64,000 nt of DNA from Arthrobacter gallicola (GTDB lineage Bacteria; Actinomycetota; Actinomycetes; Actinomycetales; Micrococcaceae): NCBI RefSeq assembly GCF_014836775.1, contig NZ_JACSQD010000007.1, forward strand, positions 1 to 64,000, given 5' to 3'. Numbering within the stretch: the first letter of the stretch is position 1; each line of letters starts with the position of its first letter. A program made the position numbers and the translations under genes. Shown one piece after another: positions 55,420 through 64,000 of this stretch. The notes below the pieces were generated by a model. It had not been told where the DNA came from and searched no databases. It was given only the letters and a program-made list of their open reading frames with translations.

Positions 55420-57044
55420 GGCCCTTGTGCTCCTTCGATCCTGGCGGAATCGGTTCCCGCGGATTCGGTCCTGGCGGATTCGGTTCCCGCGGATGCAGTC
55501 CCGGCGGTTTCAGTCCTGTCAGCTGTCATGTGCCGCATCAGTTCCTCCTGCGTTGCCTCGGCCCGCGGAACCTCCGCGGTGAGCCGGCCCTCAGCGATGG
55601 TGTAGATGCGGTCGCACAGCCCAATCAGTTCGGGCAGCTCGCTGGAAATAACAATCACGGCCTTGCCCTGCGCCGCCATTTCGTTGATGATTCCGTAGAT
55701 TTCAAACTTGGCGCCGACGTCGATCCCCCGGGTCGGTTCGTCCAGGATCAGCACCTCCGGGCCCGAGTAGATCCATTTACTCAGCACCACTTTCTGCTGG
55801 TTCCCGCCGGAGAGGTTGGCCACCACGGACGCGACCGAGGGGGTGCGGATGTTCATCTTCTGCCGGTAGTCATCCGCCACGGCATATTCGCGGTGCTTGT
55901 CGATCACACCCAGCCGGGCCAGCTTCCCCAGCGCGGCGGCGGACACGTTGACCACCACCGAGCCGATCAGGTTAAGCCCGTACCGCTTGCGGTCCTCGCT
56001 CACGTAGGCCAGTCCGTGCCGGATGGCCTCCCCCACCGAGCGGGTCTGGATTTCCACGCCGTCTTTATAGACCCGGCCGGAGATTCCGGTGCCCCAGGAC
56101 CGGCCGAAGATGCTCATGGCCAGTTCGGTGCGGCCGGCCCCCATGAGCCCGGCGAAGCCCACGATTTCCCCGGCCCGGACGTGAAAGGATGCGTTGGAAA
56201 CCACCACGCGGTCCACGTCGATCGGGTGGTGCACCGTCCAGTCCTCCACCCGGAACTTCTCCGCCCCAATCTCCGGGAGCCGGTCCGGGAACTGGCTGTC
56301 CAGCGGCCGCCCCACCATGTCCCGGATGATCCGGGTTTCGATTTCCGGTGTGTCTTCCACCGGGAAGGACTCGATGGTGCGGCCGTCCCGGATCACCGTC
56401 ACGTTATCCGCGATGGCCCGGATTTCCTTCAGCTTGTGGGAGATCACGATCGAGGTGATGCCGCCGTCGCGCAGCTGGTCGATCAGGCCCAGAAGGTGCG
56501 CCGAATCGCCGTCGTTCAGTGCCGCCGTCGGCTCATCCAGGATCAGGATCTTCACTTCCTTGGACAGGGCCTTGGCGATTTCCACCAGCTGCTGCTTGCC
56601 CACACCCAGCTCGAGGATCTTGGTAGCCGGATTCTCCTCCAGGCCAACCCGCTTGAGCAGGGCCGCGGCCTGCAGGTTGGTCTGGTTCCAGTCGATCACC
56701 CCGGCGCGCTGCACCTCATTGCCCAGGAAAATGTTCTCCGCGATGGACAGGTAGGGGCTGAGCGCCAGCTCCTGGTGGATGATCACGATCCCGTCCCGCT
56801 CGCTGTCATTGATCGAGCCGTAGCTGACCGGTGTGCCTTCGAGCGAAATGGTGCCGGAATAGCTGCCGTGCGGGTACACGCCGCTGAGTACCTTCATCAG
56901 CGTGGACTTGCCGGCTCCGTTCTCGCCGCAGATCCCGTGCACCTCGCCGCGTTTCACGCTCACGGATACCTCGTCCAGCGCCCGGATCCCGTTGAACTCC
57001 TTCACTATGCCGTCCATGTGCAGGATGACGTCGTCGTCGATCAT
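55416..57044 (-). CDS. gguA: multiple-sugar ABC transporter ATP-binding protein (GguA/MmsA-like, two NBDs)
   Basis: 542 residues. Domain 1 has Walker [10 protein letters not shown] near residues 40-48, and domain 2 has the family [14 protein letters not shown] signature and [13 protein letters not shown]. Members energise XylH/GguB-type permeases. The C-terminal 35 residues are a degenerate Ser/Thr/Ala/Glu repeat (near-tandem 15-base units in DNA at 55430-55525), absent from the family. ATG at 57044. Confidence 0.9.
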   Translation of the reverse strand: MIDDDVILHMDGIVKEFNGIRALDEVSVSVKRGEVHGICGENGAGKSTLMKVLSGVYPHGSYSGTISLEGTPVSYGSINDSERDGIVIIHQELALSPYLSIAENIFLGNEVQRAGVIDWNQTNLQAAALLKRVGLEENPATKILELGVGKQQLVEIAKALSKEVKILILDEPTAALNDGDSAHLLGLIDQLRDGGITSIVISHKLKEIRAIADNVTVIRDGRTIESFPVEDTPEIETRIIRDMVGRPLDSQFPDRLPEIGAEKFRVEDWTVHHPIDVDRVVVSNASFHVRAGEIVGFAGLMGAGRTELAMSIFGRSWGTGISGRVYKDGVEIQTRSVGEAIRHGLAYVSEDRKRYGLNLIGSVVVNVSAAALGKLARLGVIDKHREYAVADDYRQKMNIRTPSVASVVANLSGGNQQKVVLSKWIYSGPEVLILDEPTRGIDVGAKFEIYGIINEMAAQGKAVIVISSELPELIGLCDRIYTIAEGRLTAEVPRAEATQEELMRHMTADRTETAGTASAGTESARTESAGTDSARIEGAQGP

Positions 57045-57073
57045 GTATGTCTCGCCTTACCTGATGGGGGAAG

Positions 57074-57110
57074 GCGGGGCACGACGGCGGCAGTCGCCGT
57101 TGTGCCCCGC
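57074..57110 (-). terminator. hairpin between the binding-protein and ATPase genes
   Basis: 16-base stem (57074-57089 with 57095-57110, one G-T-type pair) and a five-base loop in the 78-base gap on the transcript of the sugar operon. It likely lets the binding protein be made in excess over the ATPase. Confidence 0.5.
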
Positions 57111-57122
57111 GAACCGGGGTGG

Positions 57123-58244
57123 CTACAGACCGATATCGGAGGCTTCCACGAACCCGGACTCCACCAGGACGGGTTCCACCTGGTCCTTGACCACCACCTG
57201 CGGCTCCAGGATGTAGGTGGGGACCACCTTCACCTTGTTGTCGTAGGACTCGGTGTCATTGACGTCCACCTCTTCCCCGGCCACGATCTGCTGGATCATC
57301 TTGTCCACCTGGCTGCCGAGCTCGCGGGTGTCCTTCCAGACCGTCATGGACTGCTGGTCCGCGAGGATGGCCTTGATGTTCGCGACGTCGCCGTCCTGTC
57401 CGGTGATCAGGGGCCAGTCCGTGCCGGGTGCGTAGCCGGCGCTGGACAGAGACTGCTCGATGCCCAGCGCCAGGCTGTCATTCGGCGAGAGGACGACGTC
57501 GACCTTGTCTCCGCCGGTGTAGAAGGACTGCAGCCGGTTATCCATTTCCGCCTGCGCGTCCGCCGACCCCCAGCCCAGGATGCCGATGGATGTCCAGTCC
57601 GCATTGCTGGCCGGGGACTTACCGGAGGGAACCACCAGTTTGCCGCTTTCCACGTAGGGCAGCAGCACATCCCAGGCACCGGCGAAGAAGAACGCGGCGT
57701 TGTTGTCATCCGGGCTGCCGGCGAACGGTTCCAGGTTGAACGGGCCCTCGGCGTTGGCCAGGTCCAGTTGTTCCTCGATGAACTCGCCCTGGAGCTGGCC
57801 CACCTGGTAGTTATCGAATGTGGCGTAGTAGTCCACGGCGTCGGTGCCGTTGATCAGACGGTCATAAGCGATGACCGTGACGTCCTGGCTCTTGGCGTCT
57901 TCCAGGACCGGGCCCAGGGTCTCACCGTCGATCGCGGCGACCACCAGGATCTTGGCTCCGCCGGCCACCTGGTTCTGGATCTGGCTGATCTGCTGGTCGG
58001 TCTTGTCATCGGCGTACTGCAGGTCAACGGTGCAGTCCTGGGCTTCGAGTTTCTCCTTCAGCCCCTCGCCGTCGTTGATCCAGCGCTCCAGGCTGCGGGT
58101 AGGCATCGAGATGCCCACGTTGCACTCGACTGCGTTGCTGTCACCTTCGCCGTCCCCGGTGGTTCCGGCGGGAGCACAGGCCGCCAATCCCGCCGCGAGA
58201 CCGAAGGCAGCTAAGAGGGCCGGAACATTCTTTCTTTTGCTCAT
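57123..58244 (-). CDS. chvE: multiple-sugar substrate-binding lipoprotein (ChvE-like)
   Basis: 373 residues from ATG 58244 with a GAAGG site; signal peptide with the lipobox LAAC near residue 22. Mature protein has ISMPTRSLERWINDGEGLKEKL and the sugar-binding IQNQVAGGAKILVVAAIDGETLGPVLEDAK. ChvE-type proteins bind aldoses such as xylose, galactose and glucose. First gene of the operon. Confidence 0.88.
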   Translation of the reverse strand: MSKRKNVPALLAAFGLAAGLAACAPAGTTGDGEGDSNAVECNVGISMPTRSLERWINDGEGLKEKLEAQDCTVDLQYADDKTDQQISQIQNQVAGGAKILVVAAIDGETLGPVLEDAKSQDVTVIAYDRLINGTDAVDYYATFDNYQVGQLQGEFIEEQLDLANAEGPFNLEPFAGSPDDNNAAFFFAGAWDVLLPYVESGKLVVPSGKSPASNADWTSIGILGWGSADAQAEMDNRLQSFYTGGDKVDVVLSPNDSLALGIEQSLSSAGYAPGTDWPLITGQDGDVANIKAILADQQSMTVWKDTRELGSQVDKMIQQIVAGEEVDVNDTESYDNKVKVVPTYILEPQVVVKDQVEPVLVESGFVEASDIGL

Positions 58245-58442
58245 GGTCGAACCTTCGAAAAGGACCCGGCCGGCCAACGCCAAAACGCACGCGGTAGGAA
58301 GAGCGGGAAGGCCACTTCCCGGCCGACTGGGTCGAGCGGATACAACGCTGTAGCGCCTGAGTCGACGTCCTGCGGTCAACCATTTGTAGGCGAGCACAAC
58401 TTAACTCCGCGCGAAGCCGCTCGGCAAGGGGAATTCCGATAG

Positions 58443-59027
58443 TTATCCAATCGCAATCTGGCGGGGTGGCAGGCGGGACTCGCGCAGCGCAGCCAGCGGA
58501 ACCTCCACCACCTCACCGTTCAGCACCCGCGGATACGGCCGGCCCGTGAGCGCAGAAAGGGTCAGCCTGATCAGGGTGCCGTGGGCCACGGCGACGATCC
58601 GCTGGCCGGGATACTGCGCAGCCACACTCCGCAGGGCCGAGATTCCGCGCTCCGCCACCGCTTCCTCCGGTTCCCCGATGCCCAGCGCAGCTGTGAGCTG
58701 CGGTTCGGTCAGCCCGTTCAGGTGCAGCCCCTCAGCCGATCCGTAGTCCCGCTCGATCAGCCCGGGAAGGGTGCCGGCGGGCTGCAGTCCGGCTGCGTCG
58801 GCAACAATCTGAGCTGTCTGCACGGCACGCAGCAGTGGCGAGGAAACCACCACGTCCCAGGGTTCGGCGGCCAGCAGCCGCCCGGCCCGGCGCGCCTGGG
58901 CACGGCCCACCCCGTTCAACGGGTTATCGGTGCGGCCCTGCAGCCGGCGCTCCTGGTTCCAGTCCGTCTCGCCGTGCCGCGCCAGGACCAGCCGTGCCGG
59001 TAGCTTGCGGACGCCGTCGTGCCTCAC
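58443..59027 (-). CDS. histidine phosphatase family protein
   Basis: 194 residues from a GTG overlapping the ATPase stop by four bases (GTGA). The phosphatase loop RHGETDWNQERRLQGRTDNPLNGVG (residues about 17-41) carries the catalytic His, and the second His is in VAVAHGTLIRLTLSAL near residue 157. Members hydrolyse phosphate monoesters or act as phosphoglycerate mutases. Translational coupling to the ABC ATPase suggests it acts on the imported substrate. Confidence 0.88.
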   Translation of the reverse strand: MRHDGVRKLPARLVLARHGETDWNQERRLQGRTDNPLNGVGRAQARRAGRLLAAEPWDVVVSSPLLRAVQTAQIVADAAGLQPAGTLPGLIERDYGSAEGLHLNGLTEPQLTAALGIGEPEEAVAERGISALRSVAAQYPGQRIVAVAHGTLIRLTLSALTGRPYPRVLNGEVVEVPLAALRESRLPPRQIAIG

Positions 59028-60277
59028 GCCGTCACCAGCGTCCGGCGGCCGGCTCCCGTACCCGGACCGGCCGCAGCGTCCGCGCCCGCATTCCCCGTCG
59101 CATTTCCCGGGCCATTCCGCGCGGTTCCCGCGGCACCTCCCGCCGCTCCCGCCGCTCCGGGCACAGCCCCCGACACCTCCGCCGCGAACACCTGCGCCCG
59201 GAGCACCTCCGGCAGGACCCGGTCGCCAGGCTTGGGTACCCAGCCGGTGACATGCGCCCGCAGGGTCCGGCCCTGCCAGTCGGCGGAGACGTCAAACCCG
59301 TGCGGCCCGTAGAGCGCGGAGGTCACCATGCCCGTCCGTTCCCAGCCGGTGTCCCAGGTGTCGCCGTCGGGGTCCGGGTGCACCGGATGCAGCACCAGGT
59401 CCAGCGGCGACACCGCGGCCGTCACTGCCAGCGCGCGGCGCCCCAAACCGTCGGTGCCCAGGCACGGCCCGGCCTCCAACCGTTCGCCGGGGATGCTGCT
59501 GCCCTCCGCGATCTGCAGCCGGCCCTCGGCCCAGGTGCCGTCCAGCAGCACGGCATCGTTGACGAAAGACGCCACAAAGGCCGACGCCGGGTTCCGCACC
59601 AGGTCCTGCGGTGTGCCGATCTGCTCTATCCGGCCGGCCCGCAGCACGGCCACCCGGTCGGCCAAGGCCAGGGCCTCCGCACGGTCGTGCGTGACGTGCA
59701 CCGACGTCAGTCCCTGCTCATTGGTCAGGGCCTTCAGGTCCAGGCGGAGCCTTGCCCGCAGCGGTTCATCCAGCGAGGACAGTGCTTCGTCCAGGAGCAG
59801 GGCCTGCGGAGCGCCGACGATCGCCCGCGCCAGCGCGACCCGCTGGCGCTGCCCGCCGGAGAGTGCCGACGGTGCCCGCTCCCCCAGCCCGTCCAGCCCC
59901 ACAAGTCCCAGCACACTGCGCACCCGGGCCTCCGCAGTCTTACGCGGCACACCCGCCAGCCGTAGCGGATACCCCACGTTCCGGGCCACGGACCAGTGCG
60001 GCCAGATCGCGTGATCCTGGAAGACCATGCCCAGGTTCCGCTTCTCCGGCGGGACCCAGACGCACGGTCCCGCCACCGGACTGCCGCCGAGGCACAGCGT
60101 GCCGCCCTCCGGCTGAACAAACCCGGCGATGCTGCGCAGCAGCGTGGTTTTCCCGGAACCCGACGGACCCAGCAGGGCCAGGAATTCGCCGTCGTGCACC
60201 TCCAGGTCCACTTCGGAGAGGCCAACATGGCCGTTGGCGTAGACGTGGTGCAGGCCTTGAAGGCTGATCGAAGACAT
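59024..60277 (-). CDS. ABC transporter ATP-binding protein (FbpC/PhnT-like)
   Basis: 417 residues. Walker A GPSGSGKTT near residue 38, signature LSGGQRQRVALARA, and Walker B LLLDEALSSLD. A TOBE-like C-terminal region (about 240-375) is followed by a long Gly/Ala-rich tail of about 50 residues. Starts one base after the permease stop (60278). Confidence 0.88.
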   Translation of the reverse strand: MSSISLQGLHHVYANGHVGLSEVDLEVHDGEFLALLGPSGSGKTTLLRSIAGFVQPEGGTLCLGGSPVAGPCVWVPPEKRNLGMVFQDHAIWPHWSVARNVGYPLRLAGVPRKTAEARVRSVLGLVGLDGLGERAPSALSGGQRQRVALARAIVGAPQALLLDEALSSLDEPLRARLRLDLKALTNEQGLTSVHVTHDRAEALALADRVAVLRAGRIEQIGTPQDLVRNPASAFVASFVNDAVLLDGTWAEGRLQIAEGSSIPGERLEAGPCLGTDGLGRRALAVTAAVSPLDLVLHPVHPDPDGDTWDTGWERTGMVTSALYGPHGFDVSADWQGRTLRAHVTGWVPKPGDRVLPEVLRAQVFAAEVSGAVPGAAGAAGGAAGTARNGPGNATGNAGADAAAGPGTGAGRRTLVTA

Positions 60278-62485
60278 TTACTTTCCCTTCCGGAAGCGGG
60301 TGCGCGCTGTGCGGCGGGCACCCAGGGCGGCGGTCGCGGAGAGCCCCGCGACGCCGACGATCGTGACCAGCAGCGCCAGGGCGGACGCCGAGTTGTAGTC
60401 CCCGGCCTGCTGGAGGTTGAAGATGACCACGCCCAGCGTCTGGGAGCCGGGCGCCACCAGGAGGATGGAAATGGTCAGTTCGCGCACGGCGGTCAGGGCG
60501 ACGACGACGGCGCCGCTCACTGCCGCGGGCACGCTCAGCCGCAGCGCGACGTCGCCCAGTGCCCGCAGCGGGCCGGCACCGGAGATCCGTGCCGCCTCGT
60601 CCAGGGACACCGGCACGGATTCCAGCGGTGCCCGCACCGACTGGACCACCAGGGCCAGGAACGCCATCACGTAGGCGCCGAGGATCACCCACGGTGTGTT
60701 GAAGATGCCCAGCGCCGGGGCAATCAGCAGCCAGGCGACGGCCAGGACCAGGCCCGGCAGTGCCTGCGGCAGCATGGCGGTGACGTCCAGTGCGGTGTTG
60801 GAGCGGTGTTTGGACCGGGTCAGGAGCGCACCAACAGCGAGTCCCAGCACGCCGCAGGCCAGCGCGGCACCGAGGGCGAGCAGCACCGAGTTCGCGATGC
60901 CGGTGAGCGCTCCGCCGCTGGTGAGCGCGCGGGCGATGTTCGCCAGGGTCAGGTTCTCCCAGGTCAGCGGCACACCAGGAGCGGGCAGCAGCGCCTGTTC
61001 CGTCAGCGCCAGCAGCGGCAGGACGCAGACGACGGCGGCGGTGCACCAGAGCAGCGCGGCCACCACCCAGCGGGCGGACCCCAGCTGCAGCGGCAGCGCA
61101 GCCGCTCCGGAGCCGCCCAGTTCGCTGCCGCCGGGCAGCCGGCGCTGCAGCAGTACGGCGGCCAGGCCCAGAACCAGCAGCACCACGCCGATCGCGGCCA
61201 CGGCGGGCAGCGGATTGGTCACCGTGCCGGAGGCGAGGTAGCGGTAGACCAGGGTGGTGAGCGTGGTGTACCGCTCGGGCAGGCCGATCAGCGCGGGAAT
61301 CCCGAAGTCGGAAAGGTTGGCGACGAGAGTGAGCACGAACGCGGCCACCACGGCTGGGCGCACCAGCGGCAGGGTCACCTGGCAGAACGTGCGCAGCCCG
61401 CCGGCACCGCTGATCCGGGCAGCTTCCTCCAGGCTGCCGGGAACCCGGCGCAGCGCCGCACTGATCACCAGGTACGCCAGCGGGTAGGAGTGCACGGCCA
61501 GCAGGAACACCACACCGCCGCCGCCGTAAATATCCAGCAGCGGGCGCGCGGATCCGGTCAGCGCCATCAGTGTCTGGTTCACGGTGCCCGCCGGAGAGAG
61601 CAACGCCATCCAGGACATCGCGCCAATGAACGGCGGAATGAGGAACGGGAGCAGGAGGATCCAGCGCAGCACGGTCCGGCCCGGGAGATCGGTGCGGTCC
61701 AGGACGACGGCGAGCAGCGCACCGAACGCGGTGGCCAGCGCGGCCGATCCGGCGGCGGAGGACACGGAGTTCCAAGCCGCCGCCAGGACGTAGGGATCCG
61801 TGAGCACATCGGCGTTGGCCGGCTGGGCCCCGCGGACCAGGATGACGCCGAGCGGAAGGAGCACCAACAGGGCCAGCGCCGCCCAGACCGCCAGCCGAAG
61901 CCAGTGCAGTCCGTCGCCCCGCGGCCCCCGGTCTGAAGCGGACTGGTTTGAAGAGCCGCGGTTTGAAGCGACCTTGTTTGATGTGCCCTTGCCTGGAACG
62001 CCCTTGTTCGGAGCACCCTTGTTTGGAGCGCCCCGGCCGGCGGATCCCCGGCCTGAGGTCCCTCTGGCGTCCCGTCGGGCAGCCGGCCCGGCGGCCCGGC
62101 CTGCTGGCAACCGGCCGGCAGACCATCGGCCGGCCGGGCTCTGTCCGGCCGGGCTCTGTCCGGCTGGGCTCTGTCCGGCTAAGCTCTGGCCGGTTGGACG
62201 TCGCCCGGTTGCTGTCTGTCCGGCGGGCCATCGTCCTGCCGATACCTGTGTGGCGGGTCGTCGCGCTGCCCATCCCCGCCTGACGGGCAGCCGTCCCGCG
62301 GGCACCTGCCCCGCGGGCAGCCGTCCGGAAAACCTCCAGCCGGGACGCCTCCAGCCGGTGGACCTGGAACCGGAAGACCTGGAAACGGTGGGGCTCTGAG
62401 CGGCGGGGTTCTGACCGTCGGGGCTCGACCCGGCAGCGCTGAGCCGCCCTGCCTCCGGGGACACGGAATTACTTGAGGAGTTCAT
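60278..62485 (-). CDS. ABC transporter permease (FbpB-like, fused two-domain) with repetitive N-terminal extension
   Basis: 735 residues from ATG 62485, which overlaps the end of the binding-protein gene by 17 bases; an open frame to 62530 is an alternative. Residues about 180-735 hold two six-helix permease domains with two inner-membrane loops, EEAARISGAGGLRTFCQVTLPLVRPA and DEAARISGAGPLRALGDVALRLSVPAA, which is the fused FbpB/PhnV design. The first ~180 residues are an unrelated low-complexity region made of repeats (GQSPAGQSPAG, APNKGAPNKGV). The true start could be further inside. Confidence 0.75.
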   Translation of the reverse strand: MNSSSNSVSPEAGRLSAAGSSPDGQNPAAQSPTVSRSSGSRSTGWRRPGWRFSGRLPAGQVPAGRLPVRRGWAARRPATQVSAGRWPAGQTATGRRPTGQSLAGQSPAGQSPAGQSPAGRWSAGRLPAGRAAGPAARRDARGTSGRGSAGRGAPNKGAPNKGVPGKGTSNKVASNRGSSNQSASDRGPRGDGLHWLRLAVWAALALLVLLPLGVILVRGAQPANADVLTDPYVLAAAWNSVSSAAGSAALATAFGALLAVVLDRTDLPGRTVLRWILLLPFLIPPFIGAMSWMALLSPAGTVNQTLMALTGSARPLLDIYGGGGVVFLLAVHSYPLAYLVISAALRRVPGSLEEAARISGAGGLRTFCQVTLPLVRPAVVAAFVLTLVANLSDFGIPALIGLPERYTTLTTLVYRYLASGTVTNPLPAVAAIGVVLLVLGLAAVLLQRRLPGGSELGGSGAAALPLQLGSARWVVAALLWCTAAVVCVLPLLALTEQALLPAPGVPLTWENLTLANIARALTSGGALTGIANSVLLALGAALACGVLGLAVGALLTRSKHRSNTALDVTAMLPQALPGLVLAVAWLLIAPALGIFNTPWVILGAYVMAFLALVVQSVRAPLESVPVSLDEAARISGAGPLRALGDVALRLSVPAAVSGAVVVALTAVRELTISILLVAPGSQTLGVVIFNLQQAGDYNSASALALLVTIVGVAGLSATAALGARRTARTRFRKGK

Positions 62486-63527
62486 TGAACTTCGCGACCG
62501 CTCCTGCCTGCTTCTCAGCGATGACCGCAAGATCCGGGTTCAGCAGCTGAAGGTCGGCCAGCTCGGGCGCACCCTCGGGAACACCGGCGTCGTCGCGGAC
62601 CGGGAGGTAGGACTGCGCCACAGCCAGCTCCTGGCCTTCCTTGGAGACCAGGAACTCCACGAACTCGTTGGCAGCGTCCGGGTTCTTCGAATCAGTGAAG
62701 ACCCCGGCCGGCTGGGAGACGTACGGAACGCCGTCGGACGGGTAGTTCAGGCTGATCGGCGAGCCCTTCGCTGCCAGTTCACGGGCCACATAATCCACCA
62801 CAATCCCGATTCCCGAGGTACCGGCGGCCACGGCCTGACCCACCGGGCCGTTGCTTTCCAGCACGGTCGGTTCGTTGCTGATCAGGTTCTTCAACCAGTT
62901 CTCGCCCAGGGCCGGGGTTTCGAGCCAGACGGTGGTGTTGAAGGCAGCGGCACCTGACACATCCGGGTTCGGCATGGCAATCAGGCCCTTGTATTCCGCG
63001 TTGGTCAGCTCGGCCCAGGACTCGGGGGCGCTGTCCACCAGCGTGGTGTTGTAGGCGATGACCGTGGGGATGATGCGGGTGCCCACGTAGTAGCCCTCGG
63101 CGTCGACAAGGCCGTCGATCTCTTGATTCAGTTCACCGGCATTGTCGATGTCCAGGACCTGCAGGTCGCCCTCAGCGGCGTACGCCTCGAACGTGGGGAC
63201 ATCGGCGGCGAGGATCACGTCTGCTTGGATGCCGCCGGTCTCCTTCTCCGTGGCGATCCGGGTCTTCAGTTCGCCGGTGCCGGCCCGGAAGACCTCAACG
63301 CTGACCTCCGGGTTGACCTTGTTGTAGGCGGCGACCAGTTCATCGATCTTGGCCTGCGGCTCGGAGGTGTAGACCGTGAGGGTCCCGGTGGCACCGGCTC
63401 CGGTGCTGGACGCCGTGGCTGCCGGGGAGTTCTCGGCACCGTCGGCACTGCCGCTGCAGGCGGTCAGGAGCGCCAAAGATGCCAGTGAGACGACGGCGAG
63501 GGCGGGGTACTTAGTGCGGTGCAGCAA
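62469..63527 (-). CDS. ABC substrate-binding lipoprotein (iron/2-aminoethylphosphonate type)
   Basis: 352 residues from TTG 63527, which has AAGGAG six bases upstream and opens a signal peptide with the lipobox LTAC; upstream frames are outside it. The mature part (TLTVYTSEPQAKIDELVAAYNKVNPEV, IATEKETGGIQADVILAADVPTFE) belongs to the FbpA/PhnS-type periplasmic-binding group. The adjacent-Tyr iron-binding pair of FbpA is not seen at the expected place. Flanking phosphatase genes favour a phosphorylated ligand. Confidence 0.85.
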   Translation of the reverse strand: MLHRTKYPALAVVSLASLALLTACSGSADGAENSPAATASSTGAGATGTLTVYTSEPQAKIDELVAAYNKVNPEVSVEVFRAGTGELKTRIATEKETGGIQADVILAADVPTFEAYAAEGDLQVLDIDNAGELNQEIDGLVDAEGYYVGTRIIPTVIAYNTTLVDSAPESWAELTNAEYKGLIAMPNPDVSGAAAFNTTVWLETPALGENWLKNLISNEPTVLESNGPVGQAVAAGTSGIGIVVDYVARELAAKGSPISLNYPSDGVPYVSQPAGVFTDSKNPDAANEFVEFLVSKEGQELAVAQSYLPVRDDAGVPEGAPELADLQLLNPDLAVIAEKQAGAVAKFNELLK

Positions 63528-64000
63528 TGGGTTCTCCTTGGGAAACCGGCAGCAGCGGCTGCTGCCGGCAGGGGTGGCCCGGGGCCCGTGCGGGCACCGG
63601 GATCGGATGAGTGGAACGGGTGATGTTCGCGGCTGGGACGGCGGTCCTGCTGAACACCAGGGCTCCGGCGTTTTGGCGTCCGGCGGGCAGCAGCGGCACC
63701 GGAACGGCGCTGAAGCTGCCCTTTTCGCCCAGCCGGATGACCGAGAGCCAGCTGCTGTCCAGGCCCTGCACTGTCTCCGGCGGGGCGGACAGGTCCTGGC
63801 CGTAGGACACCGCCGGACCGGCCCAGACCGGCACACCACCCAGCCGTCCGGAAACCGCATGGTGATAGTGCCCGCACAGGACGGCGCGGACGTCGGTCCC
63901 GGCCAGCACGCCGGCGAGTTCTGCCGGCCGGGCCAGGCCGCGGCCGGCCAGCTGCGGCAGCAGGGAATCGACGGGCGGATGGTGCAGGGCCAGCACTGTG
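63511..64000 (-). CDS. metallophosphoesterase (CpdA/Icc-like), incomplete at window end
   Basis: Only the C-terminal part, with no start in the window: LALHHPPVDSLLPQLAGRG, then VRAVLCGHYHHAVSGRLGGVPVWAGPAVSYGQDL. ALHHPP and GHYHHA are the metal-binding blocks of calcineurin-type phosphodiesterases of the CpdA group. Its stop overlaps the binding-protein start by 17 bases, so it is in the same operon. Likely cleaves phosphodiesters or cyclic nucleotides before or after import. Confidence 0.8.
   Translation of the reverse strand, partial: TVLALHHPPVDSLLPQLAGRGLARPAELAGVLAGTDVRAVLCGHYHHAVSGRLGGVPVWAGPAVSYGQDLSAPPETVQGLDSSWLSVIRLGEKGSFSAVPVPLLPAGRQNAGALVFSRTAVPAANITRSTHPIPVPARAPGHPCRQQPLLPVSQGEPIAAPH

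Noticed and set aside
55308..58214. Long plus-strand open frame over the ChvE/GguA/GguB genes
   Set aside because: Antisense to genes with clear ABC-transporter motifs; composition is typical of a reverse-frame shadow.
59996..61936. Long plus-strand frame rich in Gln/His/Arg opposite the permease
   Set aside because: Antisense shadow; no recognisable domain.
61930..62200. Repeat series that could look like a CRISPR array
   Set aside because: Short in-frame 15-base repeats directly abutting with no unique spacers of constant length; explained as coding minisatellite. No cas genes in the window.

Overview
The window is 64 kb of high-GC DNA with short intergenic gaps, many GTG and TTG starts, 1- or 4-base ATGA/GTGA overlaps inside operons, lipobox-type lipoproteins and heavily streamlined ABC-transport operons. 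This fits a chromosome of an aerobic, heterotrophic actinobacterium of the Arthrobacter/Micrococcaceae type. That placement is an inference from style and gene content, because no rRNA or tRNA gene was found.

Layout. 0-5.5 kb: two small membrane proteins, an agmatine-deiminase-like enzyme coupled to an amidase-signature amidase, and a 2-hydroxyacid dehydrogenase. 5.5-12.9 kb: a ribose/inositol-type sugar uptake locus with a ROK regulator, permease and ATPase on one strand, facing the binding lipoprotein, a Gfo/Idh/MocA dehydrogenase and a sugar isomerase on the other. 13-15.7 kb: a secreted GH3 glycosidase with a PA14 insert. 15.7-16.6 kb: a gene-free, repeat-rich stretch. 16.6-23 kb: a LacI regulator facing a polyamine-type (PotABCD-like) ABC operon that ends in an adenosine-deaminase-family enzyme. 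23-26 kb: an APC antiporter and a sarcosine-oxidase-like flavoenzyme. 26-30.9 kb: a compact exopolysaccharide operon related to PelF/PelG with a putative glycoside hydrolase. 31-37 kb: an M20 amidohydrolase, an unknown protein of low GC, a DinB protein, an FMN-dependent 2-hydroxyacid oxidase, an orphan TrpX-like lipoprotein and a GntR regulator.

About 37.1-53.6 kb is an accessory, defence-rich region with lower GC and many broken genes. A decayed IS3-family element (37387-38636) sits between two truncated genes. It is followed by a frameshifted sigma-like gene, a frameshifted small gene, an XRE repressor and a complete type I restriction-modification operon (hsdR-hsdM-hsdS). A transposase remnant comes next, then an operon of an Mrr-like nuclease and a large PLD-SF2 helicase-DUF3427 protein carrying one frameshift. 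A divergent GIY-YIG-domain protein and an unknown helical protein close the region.

53.7-64 kb returns to ordinary transport genes: a ChvE/GguA/GguB-type multiple-sugar ABC operon, and an iron- or phosphonate-type ABC operon flanked by a metallophosphoesterase (cut by the window end) and a histidine phosphatase, which suggests an organophosphate rather than ferric-ion substrate. Several ORF tails in this genome carry in-frame minisatellite expansions.
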